In this document: positions 43,037-51,963 of the stretch, piece by piece
Layout of the letters: every line of letters starts with the position of its first letter
Position numbering within the stretch: position 1 is the first letter of the stretch
Source of the DNA: Pyrodictium sp.
GTDB taxonomy: Archaea > Thermoproteota > Thermoprotei_A > Sulfolobales > Pyrodictiaceae
Direction: 5' to 3'
Length of the DNA: 64,000 bases
Assembly (NCBI GenBank): GCA_013540595.1
Contig: JABXKE010000002.1
Coordinates: forward strand, 372,050-436,049
The notes under the pieces: model-generated
The model's input: the letters and a program-made list of their open reading frames with translations, nothing else
Told to the model about the DNA's origin: nothing
Databases searched by the model: none
Program-made: the position numbers and the translations under genes

Positions 43037-43810
43037 GTGGCTTACGAGCTTGCACCAGGGATAGAGATTATACATAGTCTCCCAGCTGTGTACATAAGGA
43101 GCCTACGTGCAGTCGTGCTTGCTGATCTTCATCTCGGCTTTGAAGAAGAGGCTGCACGACAGGGCTACTATGTACCTAGGATACAGCTTATGCGTGCCCT
43201 TGAGGTCTTAAGACTCTCCCTCGACGAGACTGGGGCTGACTGGGTTATCTTTGCTGGCGACGTGAAGCACAGTTTCTCTAGGCTACTACCCAGTGAGCGT
43301 CGCGAGCTCCGCGAAGTATTTGAGTACTTGAAGCGGAGAAACGTGAAGGCTACTGTTGTCCGTGGTAACCATGATAACTACCTTATCCTCGTAGCGAGAG
43401 ACTATGATGTTGAGCTTGTAGAGGAGCTATTCGTGGACGGCGTACTGGTCATCCATGGCCATAAGAGGCCGCAGGGAGAATATAAGGGCCCAATAAAGGC
43501 AGTAGTAATGGGGCATGAGCACCCCAGTCTCAGACTAAGGGACAAGCTTGGCTTCATAGCTAAACTACCTGCCTTCCTCACAGCGCCATACCCACATCTC
43601 AACACGACACTAGTAGTATTGCCTGCTGTTGGCCAGTACCAGACAGGCACGACTGTCAGCCTAAGCCCAGAAACGTATCTATCACCCATACTGCGCGAGG
43701 ACATTCCTCTTCAGGAGGTTAGACCATACGTTTTAGCGGAGGAGCTCGGAGTACTAGAATTCCCAGAGCTCGGCTTACTTGAGGACCTCCTCGACAAGGT
43801 CGAACTCTAG
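43037..43810 (+). CDS. Calcineurin-like metallophosphoesterase (COG1407-like)
   Basis: 257 residues. Metal-binding motifs in order: DLHLG (about 31-35), GDVKH, GNHDN, HGH and GHEHP. This arrangement matches the archaeal/bacterial ligase- or helicase-associated phosphoesterase group (COG1407), often next to Lhr helicases, although none is present here. The substrate may be a nucleic acid end or a small phosphodiester. GTG start nine bases after a GGGGG site. The segment after GHEHP (SPETYLSPILREDIP) follows the family. Confidence 0.85.
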   Translation: MAYELAPGIEIIHSLPAVYIRSLRAVVLADLHLGFEEEAARQGYYVPRIQLMRALEVLRLSLDETGADWVIFAGDVKHSFSRLLPSERRELREVFEYLKRRNVKATVVRGNHDNYLILVARDYDVELVEELFVDGVLVIHGHKRPQGEYKGPIKAVVMGHEHPSLRLRDKLGFIAKLPAFLTAPYPHLNTTLVVLPAVGQYQTGTTVSLSPETYLSPILREDIPLQEVRPYVLAEELGVLEFPELGLLEDLLDKVEL

Positions 43811-43956
43811 CTAGTACGGGCAATGATAATCCAGGGATTATGCCTACCGCTGAGAGGAATGACGAGTCCAGCCGAGCCCTGAGCCCCATCCACAAGCCTT
43901 TCGGCGTAGGCTTCAAAACCCATCCTCTACATAGCTAGCACTCACGTGGGCTCAGT

Positions 43957-44532
43957 GTGAAGCGGCGCCTCATACTCGTTGTTGGCATGCCTGGTAGCGG
44001 TAAGACCATTGTCACTAGGATAGCTGAGAAACTCAACATTAAGACGTACGTTATGGGCGACATTGTAAGGGAGGAGGCTACACGGAGAGGGCTACCACAT
44101 ACTCCTGAGAACCTTAACCGCATAGCTAGTGAGCTTAGACAATTGTATGGAGAGGATGTTATTGCAAGAAGGATATTAGAACGCCTTATAAGAGATGATC
44201 CACGCATAGCGCTAATTGACGGTGTGAGGAGCTTAGTTGAAGTAAAGGTGTTCAAGGAGGTTGGTGAGGTCGTAATAGTTGCTGTTCATGCATCACCGAG
44301 AACTAGGTTTGAGCGCATAAGAAGGAGGCAACGGCCAGGCGACCCTGAGACTTGGGAGGAGTTTGTTGCACGAGACCTTACAGAGTTAGGTTTCGGTATT
44401 GGTGCTGTTATAGCGCTTGCAGACTACATGCTAGTTAATGAAGGTGATGTATCAGAGTTCCAGGAGAGAGCACAAAAACTATTAGAGGCTCTTGCCCGCG
44501 GAGAAATGCCAGCACGCACAGTCTACTGTTAA
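43957..44532 (+). CDS. UPF0200 nucleotide kinase-like protein
   Basis: 191 residues. P-loop GMPGSGKT at about 10-17, then MGDIVREEATRRGLPHTPENL, a lid-like RIRRRQRPGDPETWEEFVARD, and VNEGDVSEF near the end. These match the UPF0200 archaeal family, related to dephospho-CoA and adenylate kinases. Role unproven. In some archaea UPF0200 and UPF0201 are fused; here UPF0201 lies about 560 bp away on the other strand. GTG start. Stop overlaps the next, convergent gene by 4 bp. Confidence 0.88.
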   Translation: MKRRLILVVGMPGSGKTIVTRIAEKLNIKTYVMGDIVREEATRRGLPHTPENLNRIASELRQLYGEDVIARRILERLIRDDPRIALIDGVRSLVEVKVFKEVGEVVIVAVHASPRTRFERIRRRQRPGDPETWEEFVARDLTELGFGIGAVIALADYMLVNEGDVSEFQERAQKLLEALARGEMPARTVYC

Positions 44533-44900
44533 GCTGTAACCTCTACCGGCCTACTCTGCGATAGCACTGTGAGTTTTGAACTCCACTCATCTATTATAGG
44601 CTTGACAGAGTCGGGTATCTTCTCTACTACAACATATAGCGCGCCAGAAGCACCCTCTTCAACTAGTCCAAGCCTTTTATAGAACCCAATTAGCTCAACA
44701 ACGTCCATTAGGGTTGGATACTCTGGTAATAAGCCGTGCTCAGCCGCGCTGACAAGATCCTCGTAAAGTCTATGTAGAGTTGCTGGCGACGTTATGAGCC
44801 TAGTAAGTACGACGTAGCGTAGGACGTTAGCTAGAGCGGTGACACGACGCCAGTACTCCTCTTCATAGACTGTAGCCTCTGCATACTCTATTGATGTCAC
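44529..44900 (-). CDS. Hypothetical protein between UPF0200 and UPF0201
   Basis: 123 residues, not recognised. Mainly helical with no membrane segment; ALVYVVVEK-like strand at GALYVVVEKIPD (about 85-96). A PALHRLYEDLVSAAEHG helix precedes it. The layout could be a small winged-helix fold (helices, then strand pair), but this is a guess. GTG start four bases after GGGAGAG. Convergent 4-bp overlap with UPF0200. Confidence 0.7.
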   Translation of the reverse strand: MTSIEYAEATVYEEEYWRRVTALANVLRYVVLTRLITSPATLHRLYEDLVSAAEHGLLPEYPTLMDVVELIGFYKRLGLVEEGASGALYVVVEKIPDSVKPIIDEWSSKLTVLSQSRPVEVTA

Positions 44901-45094
44901 TTTCTCTCCCTAAAGAGGTTTAAGTATTGTAGGGAGGCATAAGCTAGGTGAGGACATGTGTACCCGTGTAATACCTTCTACTCGTTCGAGCTATCAACCA
45001 CAATGACGTACTGGGAGCTCTAAAGGAAAATGAAGATATGTACTACGCGGAACTAAAGACAAGTAAGGCACATTTATCAGCATCAAAAGGGGTG

Positions 45095-45535
45095 CTAGCC
45101 ATCGCGTGGCATAGGCCTCTCATATATTGGGCGGCCCATACGTGTTGGCGGTGCAAGCCACTCAACAACAGCTCGTGGATCGCCTGTCTCTACAGTGAAT
45201 ACTATTGGTCCCAGCGGCGCCTCAGCATCCATGTCTATGAAGCTTATCCTCCCCACATACGCAGCTTGCTTATTCAGCTTGAATACCAGGATCCCCCTAT
45301 CAATGCCTCTAAGTAAGTAGCCACGCGCAGCATCGAGTATACGTTCAAGCCTGAGCTTCTCATGGAGCTTCATGAGCCCGCGCAAGCTATAAGCTTCTGC
45401 TACGACGAGCTGATATTCATTACCTAGATCCATTACCTCAAGAGAGTCTGGAGTAAACACATTGAGTATTGCCCTCTTAACTTTCTCTACATCCTCTGTA
45501 GGCCTAACCTCAGCCTCCACACGTATACGCGCCAT
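45095..45535 (-). CDS. UPF0201 (COG1325) family protein
   Basis: 146 residues. RIRVEAEVRPTEDVEKVKRAILNVF and the LRGLMKLHEKLRLERILDAARGYLLRGI region match UPF0201, a small archaeal family with a ribosomal-protein-L5-like fold; GPIVFTVETGDPRAVVEWLAPPT is the standard end. RNA binding is suspected. The adjacency to UPF0200 mirrors archaea where the two are one protein. ATG start; no clear ribosome site. About 190 bp separate it from the next minus-strand gene start upstream. Confidence 0.87.
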   Translation of the reverse strand: MARIRVEAEVRPTEDVEKVKRAILNVFTPDSLEVMDLGNEYQLVVAEAYSLRGLMKLHEKLRLERILDAARGYLLRGIDRGILVFKLNKQAAYVGRISFIDMDAEAPLGPIVFTVETGDPRAVVEWLAPPTRMGRPIYERPMPRDG

Positions 45536-45706
45536 AGCCTACACTAGCCTCCTATCCCCTATCAGAGCCGCTAAGACTATAGACAGCTAGCCCCCTATCT
45601 ACTCTGCTTTCAACATCTTAGAGTGCTAAGGCCTGGAAGAGTTAAGGTCTGAAGAAAAGCGTAGGATCATTTTGACTCCTATTGAGTGCTTACATATTAT
45701 CATTAT

Positions 45707-46222
45707 TTACCTAAGCAATACTAGAGCAATAATTTCAAGTATCATTGCTATAAACACTAGCAACAAGCCGATAATGATTATTGTTAATATTGCACCCCAC
45801 CAGTATAATCTTCCAGCCCATACTGCCACAATGGTTTCTGTATGAGGCTCAATCTGCTCCATAAGACGCTTCTTGAACCAGCCAGTAGCTAGTATTGCTA
45901 TATAGACTATGACTAGTGCAACTATCATAGTGCCTAGTGCTACTCCAGGATGTAAAGTGAGAAATCCTAATAGTGCGCCCGCTCCCACAATAATTGCAGC
46001 GATAATGACACCGACCGCTAGTGCTATACTAGATATTAATGCAAACCTGAATATGTCCTTATTATTCAACCTGTCAGCAATCATGTACATGCCTACAAGG
46101 TATAAGACTACTCCAATAATGTTTGCTCCAATATTTGAAGAACCCACTAACATTACTATTAAGCCAAGCACTGCTAATATCTTTGGTAGCAAAAGCTCTG
46201 ACCGACTAATACTGTTTGACAT
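45707..46222 (-). CDS. DUF996-like membrane protein
   Basis: 171 residues from ATG 46222, with about five membrane helices. The pattern of an initial LPKILAVLGLIVMLVGSSNIGANIIGVVLYLVGMYMIAD followed by NNKDIFRFALISSIAL resembles DUF996 proteins (LxxIGxIL...GxxLxLIAxKxLSD...IF.N). The open frame extends 53 codons upstream (to 46381), but those residues lack the family pattern. Function unknown. Confidence 0.65.
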   Translation of the reverse strand: MSNSISRSELLLPKILAVLGLIVMLVGSSNIGANIIGVVLYLVGMYMIADRLNNKDIFRFALISSIALAVGVIIAAIIVGAGALLGFLTLHPGVALGTMIVALVIVYIAILATGWFKKRLMEQIEPHTETIVAVWAGRLYWWGAILTIIIIGLLLVFIAMILEIIALVLLR

Positions 46223-46451
46223 GGCTTTCAAGCCGTGTACCCACAGTAAGCACCTAAGGTATTTATTTATTGTGCTCCCCAAACTAATACATTCAGTAAT
46301 AAGTAGGTTTGAAGCTATACATAACACTCCTTGTATCAACGCCAGCGCCAGCAATGCTAAGTACGTATCTAAGCACATCAAGTCTCTGCACAGTAAAGGT
46401 AGGCCTATTAGGCTGAGACTGCTCTGTGTTCTAGAAACTGGCTGAAGAATA

Positions 46452-47681
46452 ATGAGCGGATACGACCCTTACGAAATACGGAAGGACTTCTATATATTCG
46501 TTAACACTGACATCGTATACCTGGATAATGCTGCCACCTCGCAGAGACCACGACAAGTAATCGAGGCCATAAGAGAGTTTTATGAGAAGAGTAACGCTAA
46601 TGTTCACCGTGGAATACATAGGCTCAGCATGGAAGCCAGTAAGCTCTACGAGGAAGCACACGAGAAGGTAGCAAAGTTCATAGGGGCTGAAATGAGTGAA
46701 GTAGTATTTGTGAAGGGTACTACTGAAGCCTTAAACATGGCTGCAAACCTCCTATTGGATCATTTGCGAGGCGGTGAAATAGTTCTTACACGCATGGAGC
46801 ATCATAGCAATATTCTTCCCTGGCTTCGTATAGCAAGAATAGTGGGTGCAAAGGTTAAGGTAGTTGATGTTGATAGTGATGGTAGACTTTTGTGGGATAG
46901 CATGGAGAAAGCCGTAACTGAGAAGACAAGAGTAGTGGCTGTGACCCTCATGAGCAACGTGAGTAGCGTAATAAATGACATTGAGCGCATAAGCAGGCTA
47001 GCTCACAGTGTCGGAGCACTAGTAGTTGTTGACGGTGCACAAGGAGTACCCCACTTACCCGTCAACGTTAAGTCTATGGATATTGATATGCTCGCATTTA
47101 GCGGCCATAAAATGCTTGGTCCTACAGGAATAGGCGTACTGTACATAAGAAAGGATCTAGCTGAAGAGCTCGAGCCAGCATTCCCTGGCGGGGGCGCAAT
47201 AAAGGCTGTCAGTTACACGGATGAAGGCTTCAAGATTGTATGGGAGGACCCTCCATGGAAATTTGAGGCTGGTACACCACCTATAGCACAAGCAGTAGGG
47301 CTTGCAAAGGCTGTTGAGTACCTTGAAAGAATAGGTATGGAGAACATTTATAGACACGAAGTAGAACTCATAGAATACTTCTTCAAACGACTAGCAGAGG
47401 AAGGGCTAGAAGATAAGATAAAGATACTTGGGCCAAGGAGCCTAGAGAAGCGTGGAGGTATAGTATCGTTTACCCTAGGCAAACAAGATCCTCACGTGAC
47501 AGCCTACATGCTAGACAAACATAAAATAGCTGTTAGAAGCGGATTCCACTGCGCACAACCCTTACACGAAAGACTAGGGTTTAACCGGGGATCAGTACGA
47601 GCAAGCGTTTACCTATATAATGTCGAGGAGGATATCGAAAAACTCATAGTAGCTCTAAAAACAATCGCTAATTTAGCTTGA
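46452..47681 (+). CDS. sufS: Cysteine desulfurase SufS
   Basis: 409 residues. The group II cysteine desulfurase pattern is clear: YLDNAATSQRP, NVHRGIHRLS, EHHSN, the PLP lysine K220 in SGHKMLGPTG, and the persulfide cysteine C367 in RSGFHCAQPL. It takes sulfur from cysteine for Fe-S cluster and thio-cofactor synthesis. No SufBC or U-type scaffold lies nearby. A TusA-like gene converges seven bp downstream and may accept its persulfide. ATG start without a strong ribosome site. Confidence 0.94.
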   Translation: MSGYDPYEIRKDFYIFVNTDIVYLDNAATSQRPRQVIEAIREFYEKSNANVHRGIHRLSMEASKLYEEAHEKVAKFIGAEMSEVVFVKGTTEALNMAANLLLDHLRGGEIVLTRMEHHSNILPWLRIARIVGAKVKVVDVDSDGRLLWDSMEKAVTEKTRVVAVTLMSNVSSVINDIERISRLAHSVGALVVVDGAQGVPHLPVNVKSMDIDMLAFSGHKMLGPTGIGVLYIRKDLAEELEPAFPGGGAIKAVSYTDEGFKIVWEDPPWKFEAGTPPIAQAVGLAKAVEYLERIGMENIYRHEVELIEYFFKRLAEEGLEDKIKILGPRSLEKRGGIVSFTLGKQDPHVTAYMLDKHKIAVRSGFHCAQPLHERLGFNRGSVRASVYLYNVEEDIEKLIVALKTIANLA

Positions 47682-47688
47682 TAACAAG

Positions 47689-47931
47689 CTACTCCTTATA
47701 TATTAACGCCTTGTACAGCTCGCCCTTTTTCTCTCTGATAGTAATTTTTGCATCAAGATTCCGAGCGACATCCTCTAAGAACGAGTATGGTGCAACAGAT
47801 TCTTCACCAATAACCTCTATTGCCTCACCCTGCTTCAAATCACGCAAAGCCTCCAACAATTTAACCATGGGGTTTAGACCGCACCCCTCTACTCTTCCAC
47901 GCAAGTCGATGGTTTCAACTACAACAACCAC
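47689..47931 (-). CDS. TusA/SirA-like sulfur carrier protein
   Basis: 80 residues. IDLRGRVEGCGLNPMVKLLEALRDLKQGEAIEVIGE follows the SirA/TusA fold, where D.rG..CP.P holds the sulfur-carrying cysteine. Here the cysteine is in GCGLNP, so the usual CP.P is altered although C17 and P21 stay. A second half (FLEDVARNLDAKITIREKKGEL) completes the alpha/beta fold. GTG start. Lying seven bp from the sufS stop, it may take persulfide sulfur from SufS, an inference from position. Confidence 0.75.
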   Translation of the reverse strand: MVVVVETIDLRGRVEGCGLNPMVKLLEALRDLKQGEAIEVIGEESVAPYSFLEDVARNLDAKITIREKKGELYKALIYKE

Positions 47932-48121
47932 TCTTCTGCACCCCTACACTAACCTACCTATTCGCGCCTAATAATGCAGCACGCTGAAGCTGCTTTTGCA
48001 AACCCAAACATTTAATACTGGCTAATAAGAAACTACATATAAGGAATAAACGATTCATATTTTATTAACACTATTAATTATGCATGTAGCCACATAAGCT
48101 TGCTAGTGAGTGAGGAGTACA

Positions 48122-48856
48122 ATGAATAACTTTGACAAATTCTGGCTTATTAGCGAAGGATTCGACCACCATAGACGTTCCAGTATTGAAATTATATTTA
48201 GAATACTAAACCTTCTTGCAAGAGTTGGTAGTGTACGCAAAACCTACATAATGCAGCACGCAAACCTTAACTCAAGAAGCTTTAAATCATATGTTGAGGA
48301 CACCTTACTCACAATGCATTTTCTTAAAAAAGAAGAGGTGAATGGCCAGATTCTATATTCCATTACAGTTTATGGTATGTATATGCTTGCACTCCTAAGA
48401 CTACTAGCTAGTGTGAATATATTTGAGGGCAAGAAAGTGTCAGCTAGCAGAACAATATACAATGCTTTTTTGAGAAAGATTAGTAGTACTCTTGTAAATC
48501 TTGGTTTAAAACATGAGCTTGTTGCCGATGAGAGTGAACAAGGTATTGCCGTTATGCGTATACAATGTCCCACAAGTACTGTTAAACTCGTCGTCCTAGA
48601 TAAAAGTAGGAAGTGGATAGCTCTACTTGAGGCTGGTGTAGCTATAGTCGGAGAAGATCACGCGTACAGTGGGGAGAGGTCAAGTAAAATATTTGTTATT
48701 CAACTAGGAGATGTGCAATATAATCTCTACACGCTTATTACACAATCAACTTCTTACGAACCCCTCGAGAACATCATCGCTATAATACTTAAGACAACAC
48801 CCGACATAGTTCAAGAAGGCATTGAAACTGTCTTGAAGCGCCTCAACTGCACATAA
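48122..48856 (+). CDS. Winged-helix protein, paralogue of the 32 kb protein
   Basis: 244 residues from ATG 48122, which lies four to five bases after TGAGGAG. N-terminal winged helix: IFRILNLLARVGSVRKTYIMQHANL, then NGQILYSITVYGMYMLALLRLLA. The C-terminal half contains strands such as VMRIQCPTSTVKLVVLD and IFVIQLGDVQYNLY. Layout equals that of the protein at 31914-32597 (wing ending YSIT..G.mYl..LL), so the two seem to be members of one lineage-specific family. Target unknown. Confidence 0.7.
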   Translation: MNNFDKFWLISEGFDHHRRSSIEIIFRILNLLARVGSVRKTYIMQHANLNSRSFKSYVEDTLLTMHFLKKEEVNGQILYSITVYGMYMLALLRLLASVNIFEGKKVSASRTIYNAFLRKISSTLVNLGLKHELVADESEQGIAVMRIQCPTSTVKLVVLDKSRKWIALLEAGVAIVGEDHAYSGERSSKIFVIQLGDVQYNLYTLITQSTSYEPLENIIAIILKTTPDIVQEGIETVLKRLNCT

Positions 48857-48908
48857 CAAGGAGACCTAGAACTAGGGTGGTGCATATGGTGTTTGAGAGC
48901 TAGGCGCC

Positions 48909-48966
48909 GCCCAGTGGACCCCGCCGTCATTCTGCCCGGGTCCTCCGGGCTGTCGGGCGGGTGGGC
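48909..48966. ncRNA. Candidate structured RNA, three stacked GC helices
   Basis: A GC-rich island without ORF. Outer helix GCCCA (48909-48913) with TGGGC (48962-48966); middle helix CCCGCC (48920-48925) with GGCGGG (48956-48961); inner helix GCCCGG (48934-48939) with CCGGGC (48945-48950) and a five-base loop. Internal loops lie between them. The layout recalls an H/ACA-type pocket, but no ACA follows on either strand. Direction is not known. Confidence 0.4.
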
Positions 48967-49050
48967 TGCCCATCGTATGCTTATTTGCCCTGTGCACTTT
49001 CTATAGTTTTCTCTAAAGCTTATACTTTCATTATTGTGGAGGGTTTCCGT

Positions 49051-50019
49051 ATGAGGATTCTCTTTGTTGGTGGTATTGGGTATTTAGGTTTAAATGGCGT
49101 AGAGTACCATGCTAGACGCGGCGATTATGTAGCTGTTGTGGCGCTCGAAAGGAGTATCGTTAGGAGGCCAAGGATATCGGAGGCCGTGAAAAATGCTGGA
49201 GCAGACATTGACGTGCTGCCTAGCTTAGCTGATGAAGAAGTAGTCGTAGAGTATTTATCTAGGACTAAGTGTCCAGATATTGTCTATTTGCTTGTCGGGA
49301 AGATAAGAGGGGGCTGGCGCAGCCTCTACGAGGCAAATGCTGTGGTACCGCGTACTTGGACTAAGGCTGTGACCAGGCTTTGCCGTGGATCGCTTGTTGT
49401 ATACATGAGTAGTACGTTGGTCTTAGGCGAGCCTGCTCAGTGTAGTGGAGTTCGTGTCTTAGTTGAGGAGGAAGAGCACCTTAAGTGCTTCCGGCAAGTG
49501 AGCCTGCCTGGTAAATCTAAAGCTGAGGGTGAGAAGGAGGTCCTAAAATACTGTGGCATCGGAAGCAGGATTACCATCCTTCGTTTAGGCCTTGTACTAG
49601 GTAAAGGTGCTTACCACACTGAGTGGAGGCGCTTACTAGGCTTGGCTCAAAGGAGGGTTCTTCTTTCCTCTAATACCCGAATTCATGTTACGCCAGCCCG
49701 GGACGTCTTTAGGTTTGTTAGAGAAGCACTATCTAGCCAGGGAGACTTTGAATGTTTGTGGATTCATTTGACTCCTTGGAGAATTAGTCTTGGTGAACTA
49801 CATAGAATGATCATAGCTGAGTTAGGCAAGAAGCACCTCATAACATTGCCAGTACCCAGCCTTCTCTTAGCGCTACTGGCTGGGAGAGAATCCATAATAC
49901 ATGACAAGTACGAGATAAAGAGTAGGTACAAGTTTGTAGAAGAGTTTGAATGGACCTCGCCCACTGTTGCCGTAAGAGAACTTGTTGAATGGTGTGCTGA
50001 GAATAAGTGTAGACCCTAG
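49051..50019 (+). CDS. NAD-dependent epimerase/dehydratase-like protein
   Basis: 322 residues from ATG 49051, preceded by GGAGGG; the frame opens 30 codons earlier. RILFVGGIGYLGLNGVEYHARRG is the NAD-binding strand and glycine motif (GGxGYLG) of extended short-chain dehydrogenases. The usual catalytic YxxxK reads SLPGKSKAEGEKEVLKY, with no tyrosine at the expected place, so classical epimerase chemistry is doubtful. LAQRRVLLSSNTRIHVTPARDVFRFV matches the substrate domain. Could be an NmrA-like or nucleotide-sugar modifying protein. Confidence 0.72.
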   Translation: MRILFVGGIGYLGLNGVEYHARRGDYVAVVALERSIVRRPRISEAVKNAGADIDVLPSLADEEVVVEYLSRTKCPDIVYLLVGKIRGGWRSLYEANAVVPRTWTKAVTRLCRGSLVVYMSSTLVLGEPAQCSGVRVLVEEEEHLKCFRQVSLPGKSKAEGEKEVLKYCGIGSRITILRLGLVLGKGAYHTEWRRLLGLAQRRVLLSSNTRIHVTPARDVFRFVREALSSQGDFECLWIHLTPWRISLGELHRMIIAELGKKHLITLPVPSLLLALLAGRESIIHDKYEIKSRYKFVEEFEWTSPTVAVRELVEWCAENKCRP

Positions 50020-50135
50020 GATGAGGCAAGGGGCTTTTACGGCTTCGTACTTGTGTATACACATTATACACTATGAAGAGCTACTAGACACTGTTGAACA
50101 AGCTTCCTGCACTCGGGCGGTAGCGGTGGGTAACA

Positions 50136-51077
50136 GTGTTGCAGACAGCGCTTGCACAGACAGCTAACGAGTCTACTCCCTCTCTGGGCTCGGTAGGAGG
50201 AGCCATAGATAGGTTTATATCAAGTCTAGGCTACGGCTTATACGCAACACTTGTGTTCTTAGCTGCAGCAGTTGTAGGAGTGCTCTTAGCAATGCTTGTT
50301 AAGAGAATGATAAAGAGAACACTCCTACTTAGCCGACTTCCACCTAATGTGGCTGATCTGGCTAGCAAGATAGCCTACTACTTTATAGTAATATTGGCAG
50401 CCCTTTCGGGGCTCGCATTAGCAGGGATAGATGTCACTGGCTTTGCGTTCGCTGGAACCCTAATAGGTGTCGCACTCGGTTTTGCAGCCCAGACTGTAGC
50501 CTCTAACTTCTTTAGTGGCCTCTTCCTATATATTGATAAGCCACTCCAGCCAGGCGAAATCGTTGAACTCCCAAGCCTCGGTATAATAGGTAGAGTCACG
50601 GAGGTGACCATTTTCTCTACGAGGATAGAGACGATAGATGGTAGGATTATGAGGATACCAAACGAGGACATATTTAATTCAACAATAGTGAATCTTCATC
50701 GTACTGTGGCACGAAGATTAGAGTACCGTATCGGTGTGAGCTATGACACAGACCTAGAGAGGGCCATTAATGTTGTCAAGAGCGTCTTAGACTCTCACCC
50801 TCTAGTACTTGCTGAGCCTAAACCCATTGTGTACGTTGACAACTTAGGTGATAGCGCTATAGAGCTTGTAGCTCTCTTCTGGGTGCCAAGCTGGAAGTGG
50901 TTAGAGGTATACCGCTCATTGCTCATGGAGATAAAGCTGGCACTAGATCGGGAGGGCATAGAGATACCATTCCCACAGAGGGTTGTATGGGTTAAGACAC
51001 CACTAAAGCTTGAGCCTAGCGAGACAAACGTATTGATGCGAGCTAGAGAACCTCTAGTGGAAGAGGCTGCAGAGTAG
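50136..51077 (+). CDS. mscS: Small-conductance mechanosensitive channel (MscS family)
   Basis: 313 residues. Three membrane helices at about 30-125, the pore helix being FAFAGTLIGVALGFAAQTVASNFFSGLF, followed by the beta domain KPLQPGEIVELPSLGIIGRVTEVTIFSTRIETIDGRIMRIPNEDIFNS. This is the MscS signature. It releases solutes on hypo-osmotic shock. GTG 50136 (or TTG 50139) lies about eight bases after GGTGGG. Its stop overlaps the start of the next gene by one base. Confidence 0.92.
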   Translation: MLQTALAQTANESTPSLGSVGGAIDRFISSLGYGLYATLVFLAAAVVGVLLAMLVKRMIKRTLLLSRLPPNVADLASKIAYYFIVILAALSGLALAGIDVTGFAFAGTLIGVALGFAAQTVASNFFSGLFLYIDKPLQPGEIVELPSLGIIGRVTEVTIFSTRIETIDGRIMRIPNEDIFNSTIVNLHRTVARRLEYRIGVSYDTDLERAINVVKSVLDSHPLVLAEPKPIVYVDNLGDSAIELVALFWVPSWKWLEVYRSLLMEIKLALDREGIEIPFPQRVVWVKTPLKLEPSETNVLMRAREPLVEEAAE

Positions 51078-51913
51078 TGGAGAGCCCCTGGGGAATCATA
51101 ACTAGGCCTCTCTTTGAGGCCCTCAATAGCCCTCTACGTGCCTGGGCTGGGCAGAGAGTCGTAGATGCCTTCATAGGCATCAAGAGGACATATGTAGAAC
51201 TCGAAGGTGGATGGTGTGGTGTAAGCCTCACACCTCTATGGAGAAAAGAGAGGCCCAAGTACCCCCTAAGGCTGTTAGAGGAGACTCCACGGAGTCTCGT
51301 TAGACGTGTTGAACGGGAAGAGAACAGCTACGTAGCATCACTCGCTATTTCAGCAGTTAATGCTGCTACAGCAGCATGGCTGGCCTCCACAGAGGCACCG
51401 CAAGTGCGTGTCCTCAGGAGGGGCCAGAGCATTCTTAGCGTGTTGGGCGTAAAGAAGGGCGACTACGTTGTGGTTTTAGGATACATGAGGGGGATAGCTC
51501 TTGACGCAAAGAAGCTAGGAGCTAGAGTGCTCGTCTCTGACTTCAGTAGAGAACTCCTACGCAGAGCAGAGCTTGACGGCTTCCCCGCCATACCAGGCGA
51601 CTCCGCCAAAGTACTTGAAGAGGTTGAGAAGGCTAGTGTAGTAGTCTTCTCTGGTAGTAGCCTACTCGACGCTGAGCATACTGTCGAAGAGATAAGGGCT
51701 GCACGCTCTGCCAGGCTACGCCTCTTAGTTGGGGCGACTTCTAGCTTTCATCCATTAATCGCTGAGAGACTAGGGTTTAATGCCTTAGCTGGAGTCTGGT
51801 TTGACCCACGTGTATGCCTTGAGGTCAAGAGCTACATTGCTTCTGGCCTGGGCTTGCACAGTGTAAAGAGGTCTAAGATTGTTAGCTGGTTATGGCTCAC
51901 TGAGTCAAAGTAA
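51077..51913 (+). CDS. DUF364-like putative heavy-metal chelation protein
   Basis: 278 residues. An enolase-like N-terminal domain (GIKRTYVELEGGWCGVSLTP, about 34-53) and a Rossmann-like C-terminal domain (KKGDYVVVLGYMRGIALDAKKLGARVLVSDFSRELL, then VVVFSGSSLLDAEHTVEEI and LLVGATSSFHP) make up the DUF364 layout. Members are proposed to bind metals or cofactors; function is not established. GTG overlaps the mscS stop (TAGTG), so translation is coupled. Confidence 0.78.
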   Translation: MESPWGIITRPLFEALNSPLRAWAGQRVVDAFIGIKRTYVELEGGWCGVSLTPLWRKERPKYPLRLLEETPRSLVRRVEREENSYVASLAISAVNAATAAWLASTEAPQVRVLRRGQSILSVLGVKKGDYVVVLGYMRGIALDAKKLGARVLVSDFSRELLRRAELDGFPAIPGDSAKVLEEVEKASVVVFSGSSLLDAEHTVEEIRAARSARLRLLVGATSSFHPLIAERLGFNALAGVWFDPRVCLEVKSYIASGLGLHSVKRSKIVSWLWLTESK

Positions 51914-51963
51914 AAGCTTACATAGGCTCCTACGACTAGCACTTTCATAGTGTTCTTCTATAA

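Noticed and set aside
45038-45316. 92-codon plus ORF opposite UPF0201
   Set aside because: It lies antisense to a well-recognised gene and lacks a ribosome site.
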